A stretch of DNA of 64,000 bases. Source: Acidiphilium sp. (GTDB lineage: Bacteria > Pseudomonadota > Alphaproteobacteria > Acetobacterales > Acetobacteraceae). Where the stretch lies: the NCBI GenBank assembly GCA_028688905.1, contig JAQTXH010000001.1, forward strand, positions 124,001-188,000. Reading direction: 5' to 3'. The notes beneath the pieces were generated by a model that was given only the letters and a program-made list of their open reading frames with translations, was not told the origin of the DNA and searched no databases. Position numbers and translations under genes: made by a program. Below are positions 28,537 to 35,932 of this stretch, piece by piece. The first letter of the stretch is position 1. Each line of letters starts with the position of its first letter.

Positions 28537-28992
28537 ATGAAGTCCGCTGATCACGACGACTCCGACCTAAATGCGATCCGCGAGCGCGCCCTTCGATTGC
28601 GCGAGGCGGTGCTTAAGGCGGGAGGTGGGTCAGTTGTGGCGCGACGCGCAAACATGCCCGTTCCGTCACTCAACAACTATCTGGGGGGTCGCGATTTAAA
28701 AACGTCTGCGTTGGTGAAATTGGCCCAAGCGTGCGATGTCTCGGTCAATTGGCTTGCCACGGGCGAATCAGAACAAGGCACAAGCTCGGGATTGTTCCGT
28801 AACGAAATTCTCGATCGGCCTGCTCATTTTTGGGGACTGTTCGTAACAATCCGAAGTTGCCAAAGCTGGTTTTCACAAATGGGTCAGAAGCCAACACTTC
28901 GGGACGTTCTGCTTTGGATTAAAAAGCCATACGAGACGGCCCTTGCGCTGCCTGACCGACCAATCGAATTCCAAATTTCTCAGGAATCGTAG
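28537..28992 (+). CDS. HTH repressor-like protein (phage c-type)
   Basis: 151 residues. A Cro/cI-type helix-turn-helix lies at about residues 27-75: GGSVVARRANMPVPSLNNYL, then TSALVKLAQACDVSVNWLATGE, a common phage repressor ending. The C-terminal half (LLWIKKPYETALALP) is not recognised and lacks an evident LexA-type serine protease motif. It is divergent from the Ner-like gene and reads towards the element tip, as the Mu repressor does. The host mostly uses GC-rich codons; this gene is clearly less biased. Confidence 0.75.
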   Translation: MKSADHDDSDLNAIRERALRLREAVLKAGGGSVVARRANMPVPSLNNYLGGRDLKTSALVKLAQACDVSVNWLATGESEQGTSSGLFRNEILDRPAHFWGLFVTIRSCQSWFSQMGQKPTLRDVLLWIKKPYETALALPDRPIEFQISQES

Positions 28993-28997
28993 TCTCA

Positions 28998-29594
28998 ATG
29001 GCGAATAATAAACGATTTGGAATTGCGTGCGCCAATTCCCTTTTATCGGTCGTTCTGGCAACAACTGTGGCGTTTGCATCTCCGCACGATCAGAAACTTC
29101 CACACGACGTAGGGGAATGGTTCAAGCAAGCGACTCCGTCGGACAAGAAGGCAATTCTGGCTCATCCCAAGCTTTTGGCTGAGGCACAACTATATCTTGT
29201 CTCTTGCCAGTTTCAAACGGGAGCCGATGCGGTCAGGGCTTGCCATAATAACCAGATGCAGTTCGTCGAAGATTACATAGATGCGTTTTATAACCATCAC
29301 ACCGCACAGCAAAACGTCGCCTTTGACCTCGATGGTGAAGGCGGCAACACAATGCCATTTCCAGGCGTCCAGGTGTCCCATCTACAGGGGTGCGCATGGC
29401 GACTGGCTATCGTCGGATCGGGTGGCCCTTTGGTATCTCAAATGGACACGACAGGCATTCACGATGTGTGCTCACCCCTTTCACATCTCGATCAGTTGGC
29501 AGCCGAAAGGCGTGCGCAGGAGATCGATCGCGAGATACTCGTTCACCTTTCCAACGGTTCATCGCCAATCACCAACGCTGATTCCTTTCCGTAA
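28998..29594 (+). CDS. Predicted exported protein of unknown function, phage-associated
   Basis: 198 residues, no recognised family. The N-terminus (ANSLLSVVLATTVAFASPH) is a signal peptide with likely cleavage after FAS. The mature part starts with a helical stretch (LPHDVGEWFKQATPSDKKAI) and has four cysteines (VSCQ, RACH, QGCAW, DVCSP), which could form disulfides. It follows the repressor-like gene by 5 nt and is probably cotranscribed, so in a lysogen it would be expressed. Base composition is AT-richer than the host. Confidence 0.6.
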   Translation: MANNKRFGIACANSLLSVVLATTVAFASPHDQKLPHDVGEWFKQATPSDKKAILAHPKLLAEAQLYLVSCQFQTGADAVRACHNNQMQFVEDYIDAFYNHHTAQQNVAFDLDGEGGNTMPFPGVQVSHLQGCAWRLAIVGSGGPLVSQMDTTGIHDVCSPLSHLDQLAAERRAQEIDREILVHLSNGSSPITNADSFP

Positions 29595-29664
29595 GCGCGC
29601 GTTCCACCGGCTAACAAAAACCCTAACGATTTTTCTTGATAGTTGCGGAATTTTTCAGCTTTTT

Positions 29665-29764
29665 TGATACAGTTCGGTCTCTCTGAACTGTATCAGGTGC
29701 CAGAAAACCTAATGTTTTCAATGATACAGAATGGCTAGGATTTTTTTCCCAATGATACAGTTCA
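29665..29764. repeat. Cluster of four TGATACAG-type repeats
   Basis: TGATACAGTTC (29665-29675) and GAACTGTATCA (29685-29695) are a perfect 11-bp inverted pair with a 9-nt spacer. AATGATACAGA recurs at about 29720 and AATGATACAGTTCA at 29751-29764. On the reverse strand three copies read GAACTGTATCA or close variants, each followed by an A-rich run. The composition changes from AT-rich to GC-rich exactly after the last copy. Such clusters are typical of recombinase or repressor binding sites. The 70 nt before it (29595-29664) show no gene. Confidence 0.75.
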
Positions 29765-30092
29765 CGCCCGGTGGAGCATTCATGAAGTCACGGTCGACCA
29801 AGCCCACCGTCGCATTCGATGCCCGTGCGGCCGTCCGCTAAGCCGCAGAAAACCGCCATTTAAGCCGGATTGACCACGTCTTAGGACGCCCCTAAGACAT
29901 CCTCGCACGGCAACCCGGAAACGCAGCCAAGCCGCCCCAAAACGGCCCCATCGACGCCCACGAACCCAAATCGGAGGCCAAAATGCCTTCAACCAAAAAC
30001 GCCGATTTTCCCCCCGGAACCAACGACTTATCCCTCAACGTCCCGTTTGTTCCCACTCAATCCCGTTTTCCAGGTTGATGTGTCAACGGACA
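29765..30092. other. Non-coding GC-rich terminal segment of the insertion
   Basis: No convincing gene. It holds a perfect 8-bp hairpin (GTCTTAGG at 29878-29885, CCTAAGAC at 29891-29898). A 31-codon frame starts at 29983 behind GGAGG, but the product is not recognised. TCCC is repeated with exact 10-bp period at 30031, 30041, 30051 and 30061, including TCCCGTTT twice 20 bp apart, next to the tip at 30092. Repeats of this kind near a TG/CA tip suggest transposase sites. Confidence 0.55.
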
Positions 30093-30281
30093 GCCGCGAT
30101 CACCCCCATCACCGGCGGGCTGGTGCTGGCCGCCGCGAGTTTCCTGATCCGCGCCGCCGACCGCGACTGGTGTGCCGCCCTGCTGACCGGTGCCGTCGCG
30201 CTGCTGACCCTGCGTACCAATATCCATCCGCTGTTCCTGTTGGCGGCGGGAGCGCTGATCGGGGTGATCGGCTACGGGTGA
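30093..30281 (+). pseudogene. chrA: Chromate transporter second subunit, C-terminal fragment
   Basis: These 62 residues (AAITPITGGLVLAAASFLIR through the end GALIGVIGYG) are the last two or three helices of a CHR protein and continue the fragment that ends at 27880. The frame has no start of its own with a ribosome site. An ATG at 30075 lies inside the insertion. It overlaps the 3' end of the next, opposite-strand gene by 10 nt. Confidence 0.85.
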
Positions 30282-30709
30282 GGTTGGTGAGAAACCGGTG
30301 TGGTCATGCCAACCTGCTTCAGCCAGTCTTCGAGGTTGTAATAGTTGCTCACCCGCGCGATCAGCCCGTCACGAATTTCGAAAAACGCCCCCGCCGGCAG
30401 CACATAACGCTGCCCGTGCGCTTCCGGCAGTCCCGGATCGGTATGCAGATATTCGCCATGCACGACAAATTCGGCCGCTGCTCGAGAGCCATCGGTGCTC
30501 ACCATGATCACAATATCGGTCAGTCGTTCCCGATATGAAATATTCATGTGATCGAGAAACGCCGCAAATCGATCCCGGCCAATCTCACGAGCGCCCTGAT
30601 TGATGTCGTGGATGACATCCGCCGACAGCAGATCGAGCATGGCGCGCGACTGGCCCGCATTGAACGCCGCATAATATGAATCGATCAGCGTTTTCGTGGC
30701 GATGAGCAA
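30272..30709 (-). CDS. SnoaL-like/NTF2-fold protein (ketosteroid-isomerase-related)
   Basis: 145 residues with the cone-shaped NTF2-like fold pattern: helix LIDSYYAAFNAGQSRAMLDL, then DVIHDINQGAREIGRDRFAAF, and strands ending in GLIARVSNYYNLEDWLKQVG. Members include isomerases, cyclases and many of unknown role, so no reaction is claimed. The start is TTG at 30709 with GGAG about 10 nt before it. It stands alone after the chrA fragment. Confidence 0.75.
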   Translation of the reverse strand: MLIATKTLIDSYYAAFNAGQSRAMLDLLSADVIHDINQGAREIGRDRFAAFLDHMNISYRERLTDIVIMVSTDGSRAAAEFVVHGEYLHTDPGLPEAHGQRYVLPAGAFFEIRDGLIARVSNYYNLEDWLKQVGMTTPVSHQPHP

Positions 30710-30799
30710 GGGAATGAACTCCAGCGTTAAAAAACCGAAGACTCCCGCAAATCGTCCATTGTTTCAAGCCCCAGCCGAAATCGGCGGCCGGGGCATATC

Positions 30800-31021
30800 T
30801 CATCGCGAGCGGGGTTGCGATGGCCGGAGTTTCCGGCTCATCACGATGAGGATCAGCCCGACGACCGCAAGGCCCGCGCCGCGATAGGCCCAAGGCATCT
30901 GGCTGATCATGAAGCTCTCTTTCGGATAGGGAAAATAGCCCGTGCCCTGTCCTACCCAGATCAGCCCCAGCAGCAGGGCCATAAAACCCAAAACAAGGAG
31001 CGCAATTTTCAGGAGTTTCAC
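30800..31021 (-). CDS. Small conserved membrane protein
   Basis: 73 residues with two helices (about 4-24 and 47-64). Between them GQGTGYFPYPKESFMI is a motif seen in small proteins of proteobacteria annotated only as hypothetical. The start is GTG at 31021. The C-terminus is basic (RKLRPSQPRSR), so it is probably cytoplasmic. Function unknown. Confidence 0.6.
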   Translation of the reverse strand: MKLLKIALLVLGFMALLLGLIWVGQGTGYFPYPKESFMISQMPWAYRGAGLAVVGLILIVMSRKLRPSQPRSR

Positions 31022-31102
31022 AAGGGGTCTCTTTTCATGTCAAAATCGCCATTTTGCCGCCCTGCGGCGGCGCGGTTCGATGGCCGCGTCTTTGTCGCGT
31101 GC

Positions 31103-31471
31103 TCATCCCGGTTTCCAATTCGCGTCAATCACCGATCCCCCGCACCGATCCCCCGCCATACCACCCCGATAATCCCGCTCCACCTTCGCAACCCGAACGT
31201 GATATGCCGCATACCACCGTTCCTGTCCCAACCGTTGCGCCACCATATGCTCCGCCGCCGCTTTCCAGCGCCGGATGCTCTCCAGATCAGCCCAGTACGA
31301 CACCGTGATCCCGATCGCCTCGCGGGCCGATTCCATGCCGAGATAACCCGGCTGTTCCGCCGCCAGACGGTTCATCGCCTCGGCCATTGCCGCGTAGCCA
31401 TGATCGCCCTCGGTGCGGATCGAAGAGAATATCACCGCGTAATAGGGTGGCTCAGGGGTTCGGCTCAGCAT
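31103..31471 (-). CDS. Antibiotic-biosynthesis monooxygenase (ABM) domain protein
   Basis: 122 residues with a ferredoxin-like ABM fold: YYAVIFSSIRTEGDHGYAAM, QPGYLGMESAREAIGITVSYW and SIRRWKAAAEH. These small proteins act as cofactor-free oxygenases or haem-degrading enzymes, but most are uncharacterised. The ATG at 31471 overlaps the end of the pncC gene by 20 nt, so it is the last gene of that operon. Confidence 0.75.
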   Translation of the reverse strand: MLSRTPEPPYYAVIFSSIRTEGDHGYAAMAEAMNRLAAEQPGYLGMESAREAIGITVSYWADLESIRRWKAAAEHMVAQRLGQERWYAAYHVRVAKVERDYRGGMAGDRCGGSVIDANWKPG

Positions 31472-31961
31472 CAGGACCCTTTATACTCATGATTAGCATA
31501 TCCAGCGCATGATCGACCGTCGCGGCCCTAATCGCCGTGCGGTCGCCCGGAAACACCCGCCGTTCCGCGTGGGTGATCCCACAGCGCCGCGCCAGACCGA
31601 ACCATACCGTGCCGACCGGCTTGCCGGCCGATCCGCCGTCCGGCCCGGCGATTCCGGTCACCGCGATAGCATAATCCGCCCCGGCGCGCTGCAATGCCCC
31701 CTCGGCCATCGCGCGCGCCACCGGCTCACTGACCGCGCCGTGTTCCTCGATCACCCTTATACTCACAGTGAGCATATCCGCCTTCGCCGCGTTCGCATAG
31801 GTAACGAACCCATAGCCGAACACCGCCGAAGATCCGGCAATATCGGTGATCGCCGCCGCGATCATGCCGCCGGTGCAGCTTTCGGCGGTCGCAACGGTGA
31901 CACCCCGCGCCGTGGCGAGTGACACCAATTGCGCGGCCTTCGGGTTCACAGCCCGGTTCAC
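31452..31961 (-). CDS. pncC: Nicotinamide-nucleotide amidase (CinA C-terminal domain), PncC
   Basis: PncC deamidates nicotinamide mononucleotide in NAD recycling. The 169 residues are a stand-alone CinA C-terminal domain: TVATAESCTGGMIAAAITDI, GSSAVFGYGFVTYANAAK, EHGAVSEPVARAMAEGAL and AVTGIAGPDGGS. The GTG at 31961 overlaps the pgpA stop (GTGA). A second GTG 12 nt further in (31949) arises from a tandem duplication and could also be used. Confidence 0.88.
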   Translation of the reverse strand: MNRAVNPKAAQLVSLATARGVTVATAESCTGGMIAAAITDIAGSSAVFGYGFVTYANAAKADMLTVSIRVIEEHGAVSEPVARAMAEGALQRAGADYAIAVTGIAGPDGGSAGKPVGTVWFGLARRCGITHAERRVFPGDRTAIRAATVDHALDMLIMSIKGPDAEPNP

Positions 31962-31966
31962 AGCCC
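31943..31966. repeat. 12-bp tandem duplication over the pgpA stop and pncC start
   Basis: GGTTCACAGCCC occurs twice in tandem (31943-31954 and 31955-31966) with a partial third copy after. On the reverse strand each unit holds GTGA, so it duplicates the stop/start overlap. Confidence 0.85.
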
Positions 31967-32428
31967 GGTTCCTGGCCAGATCAGCCGCAGCACCGCCAAA
32001 ATAACCGCGGCAAACCCGCCGGCGATCCAATCATCGGCCATGATCCCCAGCGCATCCGGCCGCGCATCGGCGAGCGAGATCGGCCAGGGCTTGCGGATGT
32101 CGAACAGGCGGAACAACAAAAACGCCAGCACCACGCCCGATCCGGTCAGATACGGCAACCCAAGCAAAGCGATCATCTGCCCGGCCACCTCGTCGATCAC
32201 GATCCAGCCGGGGTCCTGGCTCGCTTTGCCGGTGCGCGGGATCGCGATCAGACCGAGCAGACTCACCACCACGATCCCCGCGATCAGCGGGACATGACCA
32301 TGATCAAGCAGCACACACCCGATGATCAGTCCGAGCACCGACCCCACCGTGCCGGGTGCGCGCGGCGCATAGCCGACGCCAAGCCCCGATGCCGCCAGCG
32401 TGGCCAGTTTCACGGTTGTTGCAGCCAT
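31958..32428 (-). CDS. pgpA: Phosphatidylglycerophosphatase A
   Basis: PgpA dephosphorylates phosphatidylglycerophosphate to phosphatidylglycerol in the inner membrane. ATG at 32428 gives 156 residues. GYAPRAPGTVGSVLGL near residue 19, DPGWIVIDEVAGQMIAL near 73 and FRLFDIRKPWPI near 105 are family signatures; the aspartates and glutamate there are the likely active site. It overlaps the end of the transglycosylase gene by 19 nt. Confidence 0.92.
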   Translation of the reverse strand: MAATTVKLATLAASGLGVGYAPRAPGTVGSVLGLIIGCVLLDHGHVPLIAGIVVVSLLGLIAIPRTGKASQDPGWIVIDEVAGQMIALLGLPYLTGSGVVLAFLLFRLFDIRKPWPISLADARPDALGIMADDWIAGGFAAVILAVLRLIWPGTGL

Positions 32429-34404
32429 CGGGCGATCGGGTCGCGCACCGGGTTGCCCTGCAACGCCCGATAGACCACGATGCCCTCGGTCACCCGCTCG
32501 ACATAGTTGCGGGTCTCGGCAAACGGAATTTCCTCGATCCAGGTGATCATGTCGACCCCGCCCGCACTGGCCGGCAGACGGGGGTCGCCGTTCGCCGTCA
32601 GCCAGTTTTCGACATTGTGCGGCCCGGCATTGTAGGCGGCGATGGCGAGCGGCAAACAATTGCCGAACCGGTTCATCAACGTCGCAAAATACGCCGAACC
32701 GAGGGCGATATTCGCCTGCGGATCGCCCATCAGCCCGTCTGCCGGCAGACCGATCCCCGATTGTGCCGCGACCATCCGCGCGGTGCCCGGCATCAATTGC
32801 ATCAATCCTTCCGCCCCCGATCCACTCATGGCGCCCGCATCGAAACTGCTTTCCTGACGGATCAGCGACAAAATCACGTCCACCCCGGTGCCGCCGACGG
32901 GCGGATCGGTGGGAACCAAACCCTGCGGAATCGGCCAGCCCAGCCCGACCAGCATGTCACCGGCGACCCCGGCGATGCGGGCGATCATCACCGCGCTGGA
33001 AATCTGACCCAGCCCGTCGGCGAGGCGCGCATCGAGATAGCGATCGTCCAGCCCCGGCGAAACCTCGGCCATCCGTAACAAAAACGCCCGCGCCCGCCGG
33101 GGAGCACCCATCTCGGCCAGCAGCACGGCGACCTGCGGCAACTCGCGCTCGGCAAACCCGGTCTCCTGCGCCACGGTGATCGGCGGTGTCGCGATCGCGC
33201 GGATCCGTGCCCCCAGTTGCGCCGGGGTGGCGTCCATTTGGACCGAAGCCAACTGGCCATAATACGTGTCGGGATAATCGGCGGCGCGGGACAGATCGGC
33301 GGTGGCGGCAGCGCCATCCTCGGTCTGCGCCAGCCAGTAAAACGCTCGCGCCCGGGTGATCACCGCGGTCGAATCGCGACTCAGAGCCAGAAACCACGGT
33401 CGCGCCAGGGTAGGATCGTGCAAAAACCGCAACGCGATGAACCCGGCGAGAAAATCCCGGCTGGCCTTCTGGGCCGCGCTCGGCGGGCGGGCGGCGGCGG
33501 CGATCGCATAGGCGGCCTTGGGATTGTTGGCCTGCAACAAATCGCGCGCGAAGGATTGCCGCTTGACCCAGAACAGCGCGCGGGCGGGACCGACCGCCTG
33601 ACGCTCCGCGGCCTCACCCTCAGATTGCCAGAGTGCGAGTTTGCTCGGCTGATCCGGTGCCGCGGCGAGTTCGGCGAAAAACAGCGCCGGTGTCGCCTGT
33701 TGGGCCGGCGTCAGGCTGGCGATCAGCGCGTCTGCGTTGGCGTCCCCCTGCGCCAAGGCGAGCCACGCCGTGCCGGTCGCCTGATCCGCCGGTGACAATA
33801 ATGCCAATGTCGCCGCGGCCCCGCTGACGTCACCCGCCAGTGCGAACCGCTGAAACCGCGCCCAATTGGTCCGCGGCGTCAGCATCGGGCCATACTGGGC
33901 CAGGAACGCCGCAGCGTCCGCGGGGTCGCCGTAGCCGAATATCCAGGCGCGGCGGGCAAATTTTGCGGATTTTTCCGGATCGGTCGCGCGGAACGCGGCC
34001 GCACAGCGCGCATCGGCGGCAGCCGTGGCGGGCACGCGCTGGGCGCATTCCTCCCGCACGGTGGTATCATCAGGGTCGGCGGCCAGCGCCTCGCTCCAGC
34101 GCCGCGCCAGTACGCCCTGCTCCGGCCAGTCGGGATTGCGCGCCATGAAACTGCCGATCTGCACCTCGTTCGCTTCCGCTGGATCGAGCAGGCGGAAATA
34201 AGTCACCAGCTTGGTCACCAGCCGATCCGGCTGTTCCGCGGCGAGGCTCTGCGCTTCGGCCCAATCGTTCGACCGCACGTCGTCCATGATCTGAACCAAT
34301 GCCGCATCCGGCATCGGCGGGGCGGCGATGGCGGCGTGAGCGAGGGGGGCGTTGCTGTTCGCCATCGCGAACAGCATTGCCAGCAGAACGGTCAATCGGC
34401 ACAT
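32410..34404 (-). CDS. slt: Soluble lytic murein transglycosylase
   Basis: Slt cleaves the glycan strands of peptidoglycan from the periplasm. 664 residues begin with a signal peptide (LLAMLFAMANSNAPLAHA). A long alpha-superhelical region of repeats follows (about 30-480), and the C-terminal lysozyme-like domain holds the catalytic glutamate in LIRQESSFDAGAMS near residue 510. GLMQLMPGTARMVA and AIAAYNAGPHNVENWL complete the family 1 motifs. It is the first gene of the operon slt-pgpA-pncC-ABM and is divergent from dapA. Confidence 0.92.
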   Translation of the reverse strand: MCRLTVLLAMLFAMANSNAPLAHAAIAAPPMPDAALVQIMDDVRSNDWAEAQSLAAEQPDRLVTKLVTYFRLLDPAEANEVQIGSFMARNPDWPEQGVLARRWSEALAADPDDTTVREECAQRVPATAAADARCAAAFRATDPEKSAKFARRAWIFGYGDPADAAAFLAQYGPMLTPRTNWARFQRFALAGDVSGAAATLALLSPADQATGTAWLALAQGDANADALIASLTPAQQATPALFFAELAAAPDQPSKLALWQSEGEAAERQAVGPARALFWVKRQSFARDLLQANNPKAAYAIAAAARPPSAAQKASRDFLAGFIALRFLHDPTLARPWFLALSRDSTAVITRARAFYWLAQTEDGAAATADLSRAADYPDTYYGQLASVQMDATPAQLGARIRAIATPPITVAQETGFAERELPQVAVLLAEMGAPRRARAFLLRMAEVSPGLDDRYLDARLADGLGQISSAVMIARIAGVAGDMLVGLGWPIPQGLVPTDPPVGGTGVDVILSLIRQESSFDAGAMSGSGAEGLMQLMPGTARMVAAQSGIGLPADGLMGDPQANIALGSAYFATLMNRFGNCLPLAIAAYNAGPHNVENWLTANGDPRLPASAGGVDMITWIEEIPFAETRNYVERVTEGIVVYRALQGNPVRDPIARWLQQP

Positions 34405-34518
34405 GCGCCACGATATAGCAGGGCTGGGCCGGCACTCCCATACCTACCCTGGCCCGCCCCCTGGCCCTTGTCCCGGCCCGGCACGGAGAATACGTTGTCG
34501 GCATTAGCGGAGACAACA

Positions 34519-35397
34519 ATGTTACACGGCTCACTGGTCGCACTGATTACCCCGATGCACGAAAACGGCAGCATCGACGAGGCGGCACTCGAACGCTTCA
34601 TCGAATGGCAGATCGCCGAAGGCACCAACGGCCTCGTTCCGGTCGGCACCACCGGCGAATCGCCGACGCTCAGCCATGAGGAGCACAAGCGCGTCGTCGA
34701 ACTGACGGTGAAGGTGGCGAACAAGCGGGTGCCGGTGATCGCCGGGGCCGGATCGAACGCGACCGCCGAAGCGATTGCCCTGGCACAACACGCCCAGTCG
34801 GTCGGCGCGGACGGCGTACTCGTCGTTACTCCCTATTACAACAAGCCGACCCAGGAGGGGTTGTATCTCCACTACACCGCAATCGCCGATGCAATCGATA
34901 TCCCGATCATCATCTACAATATTCCCTCGCGCTCGGTGATCGACATGAGTGTGGCGACGATGGCGCGGCTGGCAAAGCACCGCAACATCGCCGGGGTGAA
35001 GGACGCGACCGCGAATTTGACCCGGCCGCTGCACACCGCTGCGGCGTGCGGGCCGGATTTCTGCCAGCTGTCGGGCGAGGATCACACCGCGCTGGCCTTT
35101 CTGGCCGCCGGCGGGCAAGGCTGCATTTCGGTGAGCGGCAATATCGCGCCGCGCCTGTGCGCGGAACTACACAGCGCCTGGCAGCACGGCGATGTCGCCG
35201 GCGCGATGGCGATCCAGGCCCGCTTGCTGCCGCTGCACGATGCGATGTTCGCCGAAACCAACCCGGCCCCGGCGAAATATGCGGCATCCCTGCTCGGCTA
35301 CGGCGTGGCGCATTGCCGCCTTCCTCTGGCACCGTTGAGCGAGGCGGCGCGCGCGCAGATGCGGGCGGCGATGGTCGCGGTCGGGCTGATCAACTAA
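34519..35397 (+). CDS. dapA: 4-hydroxy-tetrahydrodipicolinate synthase
   Basis: DapA condenses pyruvate with aspartate semialdehyde in the lysine/diaminopimelate pathway and so feeds MurE. ATG at 34519 gives 292 residues starting MLHGSLVALITPM. The pyruvate-site GTTGESPTLS (near 44), the catalytic tyrosine in VVTPYYNKPTQEG (near 133), IYNIPSRS, and the Schiff-base lysine in IAGVKDAT (near 161) are all present. The frame is open upstream without a good start. Its stop shares one base with the smpB ATG. Confidence 0.95.
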   Translation: MLHGSLVALITPMHENGSIDEAALERFIEWQIAEGTNGLVPVGTTGESPTLSHEEHKRVVELTVKVANKRVPVIAGAGSNATAEAIALAQHAQSVGADGVLVVTPYYNKPTQEGLYLHYTAIADAIDIPIIIYNIPSRSVIDMSVATMARLAKHRNIAGVKDATANLTRPLHTAAACGPDFCQLSGEDHTALAFLAAGGQGCISVSGNIAPRLCAELHSAWQHGDVAGAMAIQARLLPLHDAMFAETNPAPAKYAASLLGYGVAHCRLPLAPLSEAARAQMRAAMVAVGLIN

Positions 35398-35882
35398 TGG
35401 CGGAACCCAAAAAAAAATCGATGCTGATCTCGCACGGCATCGCGGCACAAAACCGCAAGGCGCGGTTCAACTACACGATTCTCAGCACGCTCGAAGCCGG
35501 CATCGTGCTGCTGGGTGCCGAGGTGAAATCGCTCCGCATGGGCCGCGCGACGCTCACCGAGGCGTTTGCCGGCGAGCGCGATGGCGAAATGTTTCTGTTC
35601 AACATGTATATCCCGGAATATCAGGGTGGCGTGTTGTCGCGGTTCGATACCAAGGGGCCGCGCAAGCTGCTGCTGAAACGCAAGGAAATCAACACCTTGA
35701 TCGGCGCGGTGGCGCGCCAGGGTTCGACCGTGGTGCCGCTCGATATCCATTTCAATCCGCGCGGGGTCGCCAAGGTGACGCTGGGGATCGCCGAGGGGCG
35801 CAAAATGCACGACAAGCGGGCCGCGGTGGCCAAGCGGGACTGGGATCGGGATAAGGCGAGGCTGATGCGTAATCGGGGGTGA
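35397..35882 (+). CDS. smpB: SsrA-binding protein SmpB
   Basis: SmpB delivers tmRNA to stalled ribosomes. The ATG at 35397 overlaps the dapA stop by one base. The 161 residues show AQNRKARFNYTILSTLEAGI, LLGAEVKSLRMGRA, and the basic tail (MHDKRAAVAKRDWDRDKARL) that folds in the decoding centre. The tmRNA gene itself was not seen in the window. Confidence 0.95.
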   Translation: MAEPKKKSMLISHGIAAQNRKARFNYTILSTLEAGIVLLGAEVKSLRMGRATLTEAFAGERDGEMFLFNMYIPEYQGGVLSRFDTKGPRKLLLKRKEINTLIGAVARQGSTVVPLDIHFNPRGVAKVTLGIAEGRKMHDKRAAVAKRDWDRDKARLMRNRG

Positions 35883-35932
35883 CTGGCCTGGACCCCACCC
35901 GATATCGCGCCATATCAGGGGCGGAGGGTATC

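Larger units (their letters stand above)
27881..30092. mobile_element. 2.2 kb insertion in chrA: early-region remnant of a Mu-like transposable prophage
   Basis: The insertion lies between two copies of GCCGC (27876-27880 and 30093-30097), a likely 5-bp target duplication. Its right tip read inward is TGTCCGTTGACACATC, with the 5'-TG of Mu/IS21-type ends and short tandem repeats next to it. Inside are a repressor-like gene, a divergent Ner-like gene and a ParB-like gene, the order seen at the left end of transposable phages. No transposase is present. The ParB-like gene is cut at 27881 and this edge shows no matching end, so the element is truncated there. The middle part (about 28100-29764) is AT-richer than the host. 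The 29765-30092 part is GC-rich and may come from a second element. Confidence 0.75.

Noticed and set aside
29665..29695. Intrinsic terminator
   Set aside because: The 11-bp hairpin has its T run before it on the plus strand, and none follows on either strand in the right place.
29665..29764. CRISPR array
   Set aside because: Units are about 11 bp, unevenly spaced and partly inverted; there are no spacers of equal length and no cas genes.
29983..30078. 31-codon gene behind GGAGG near the element tip
   Set aside because: It is Pro/Asn-rich, shows no family resemblance and overlaps the phased TCCC repeats, so coding is doubtful.
30075..30281. Independent 68-residue membrane protein
   Set aside because: It is the displaced C-terminus of chrA; the apparent start lies inside the insertion.
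35046..35396. N-terminal extension of SmpB
   Set aside because: The open frame runs through dapA in another frame; the conserved SmpB start is at 35397.
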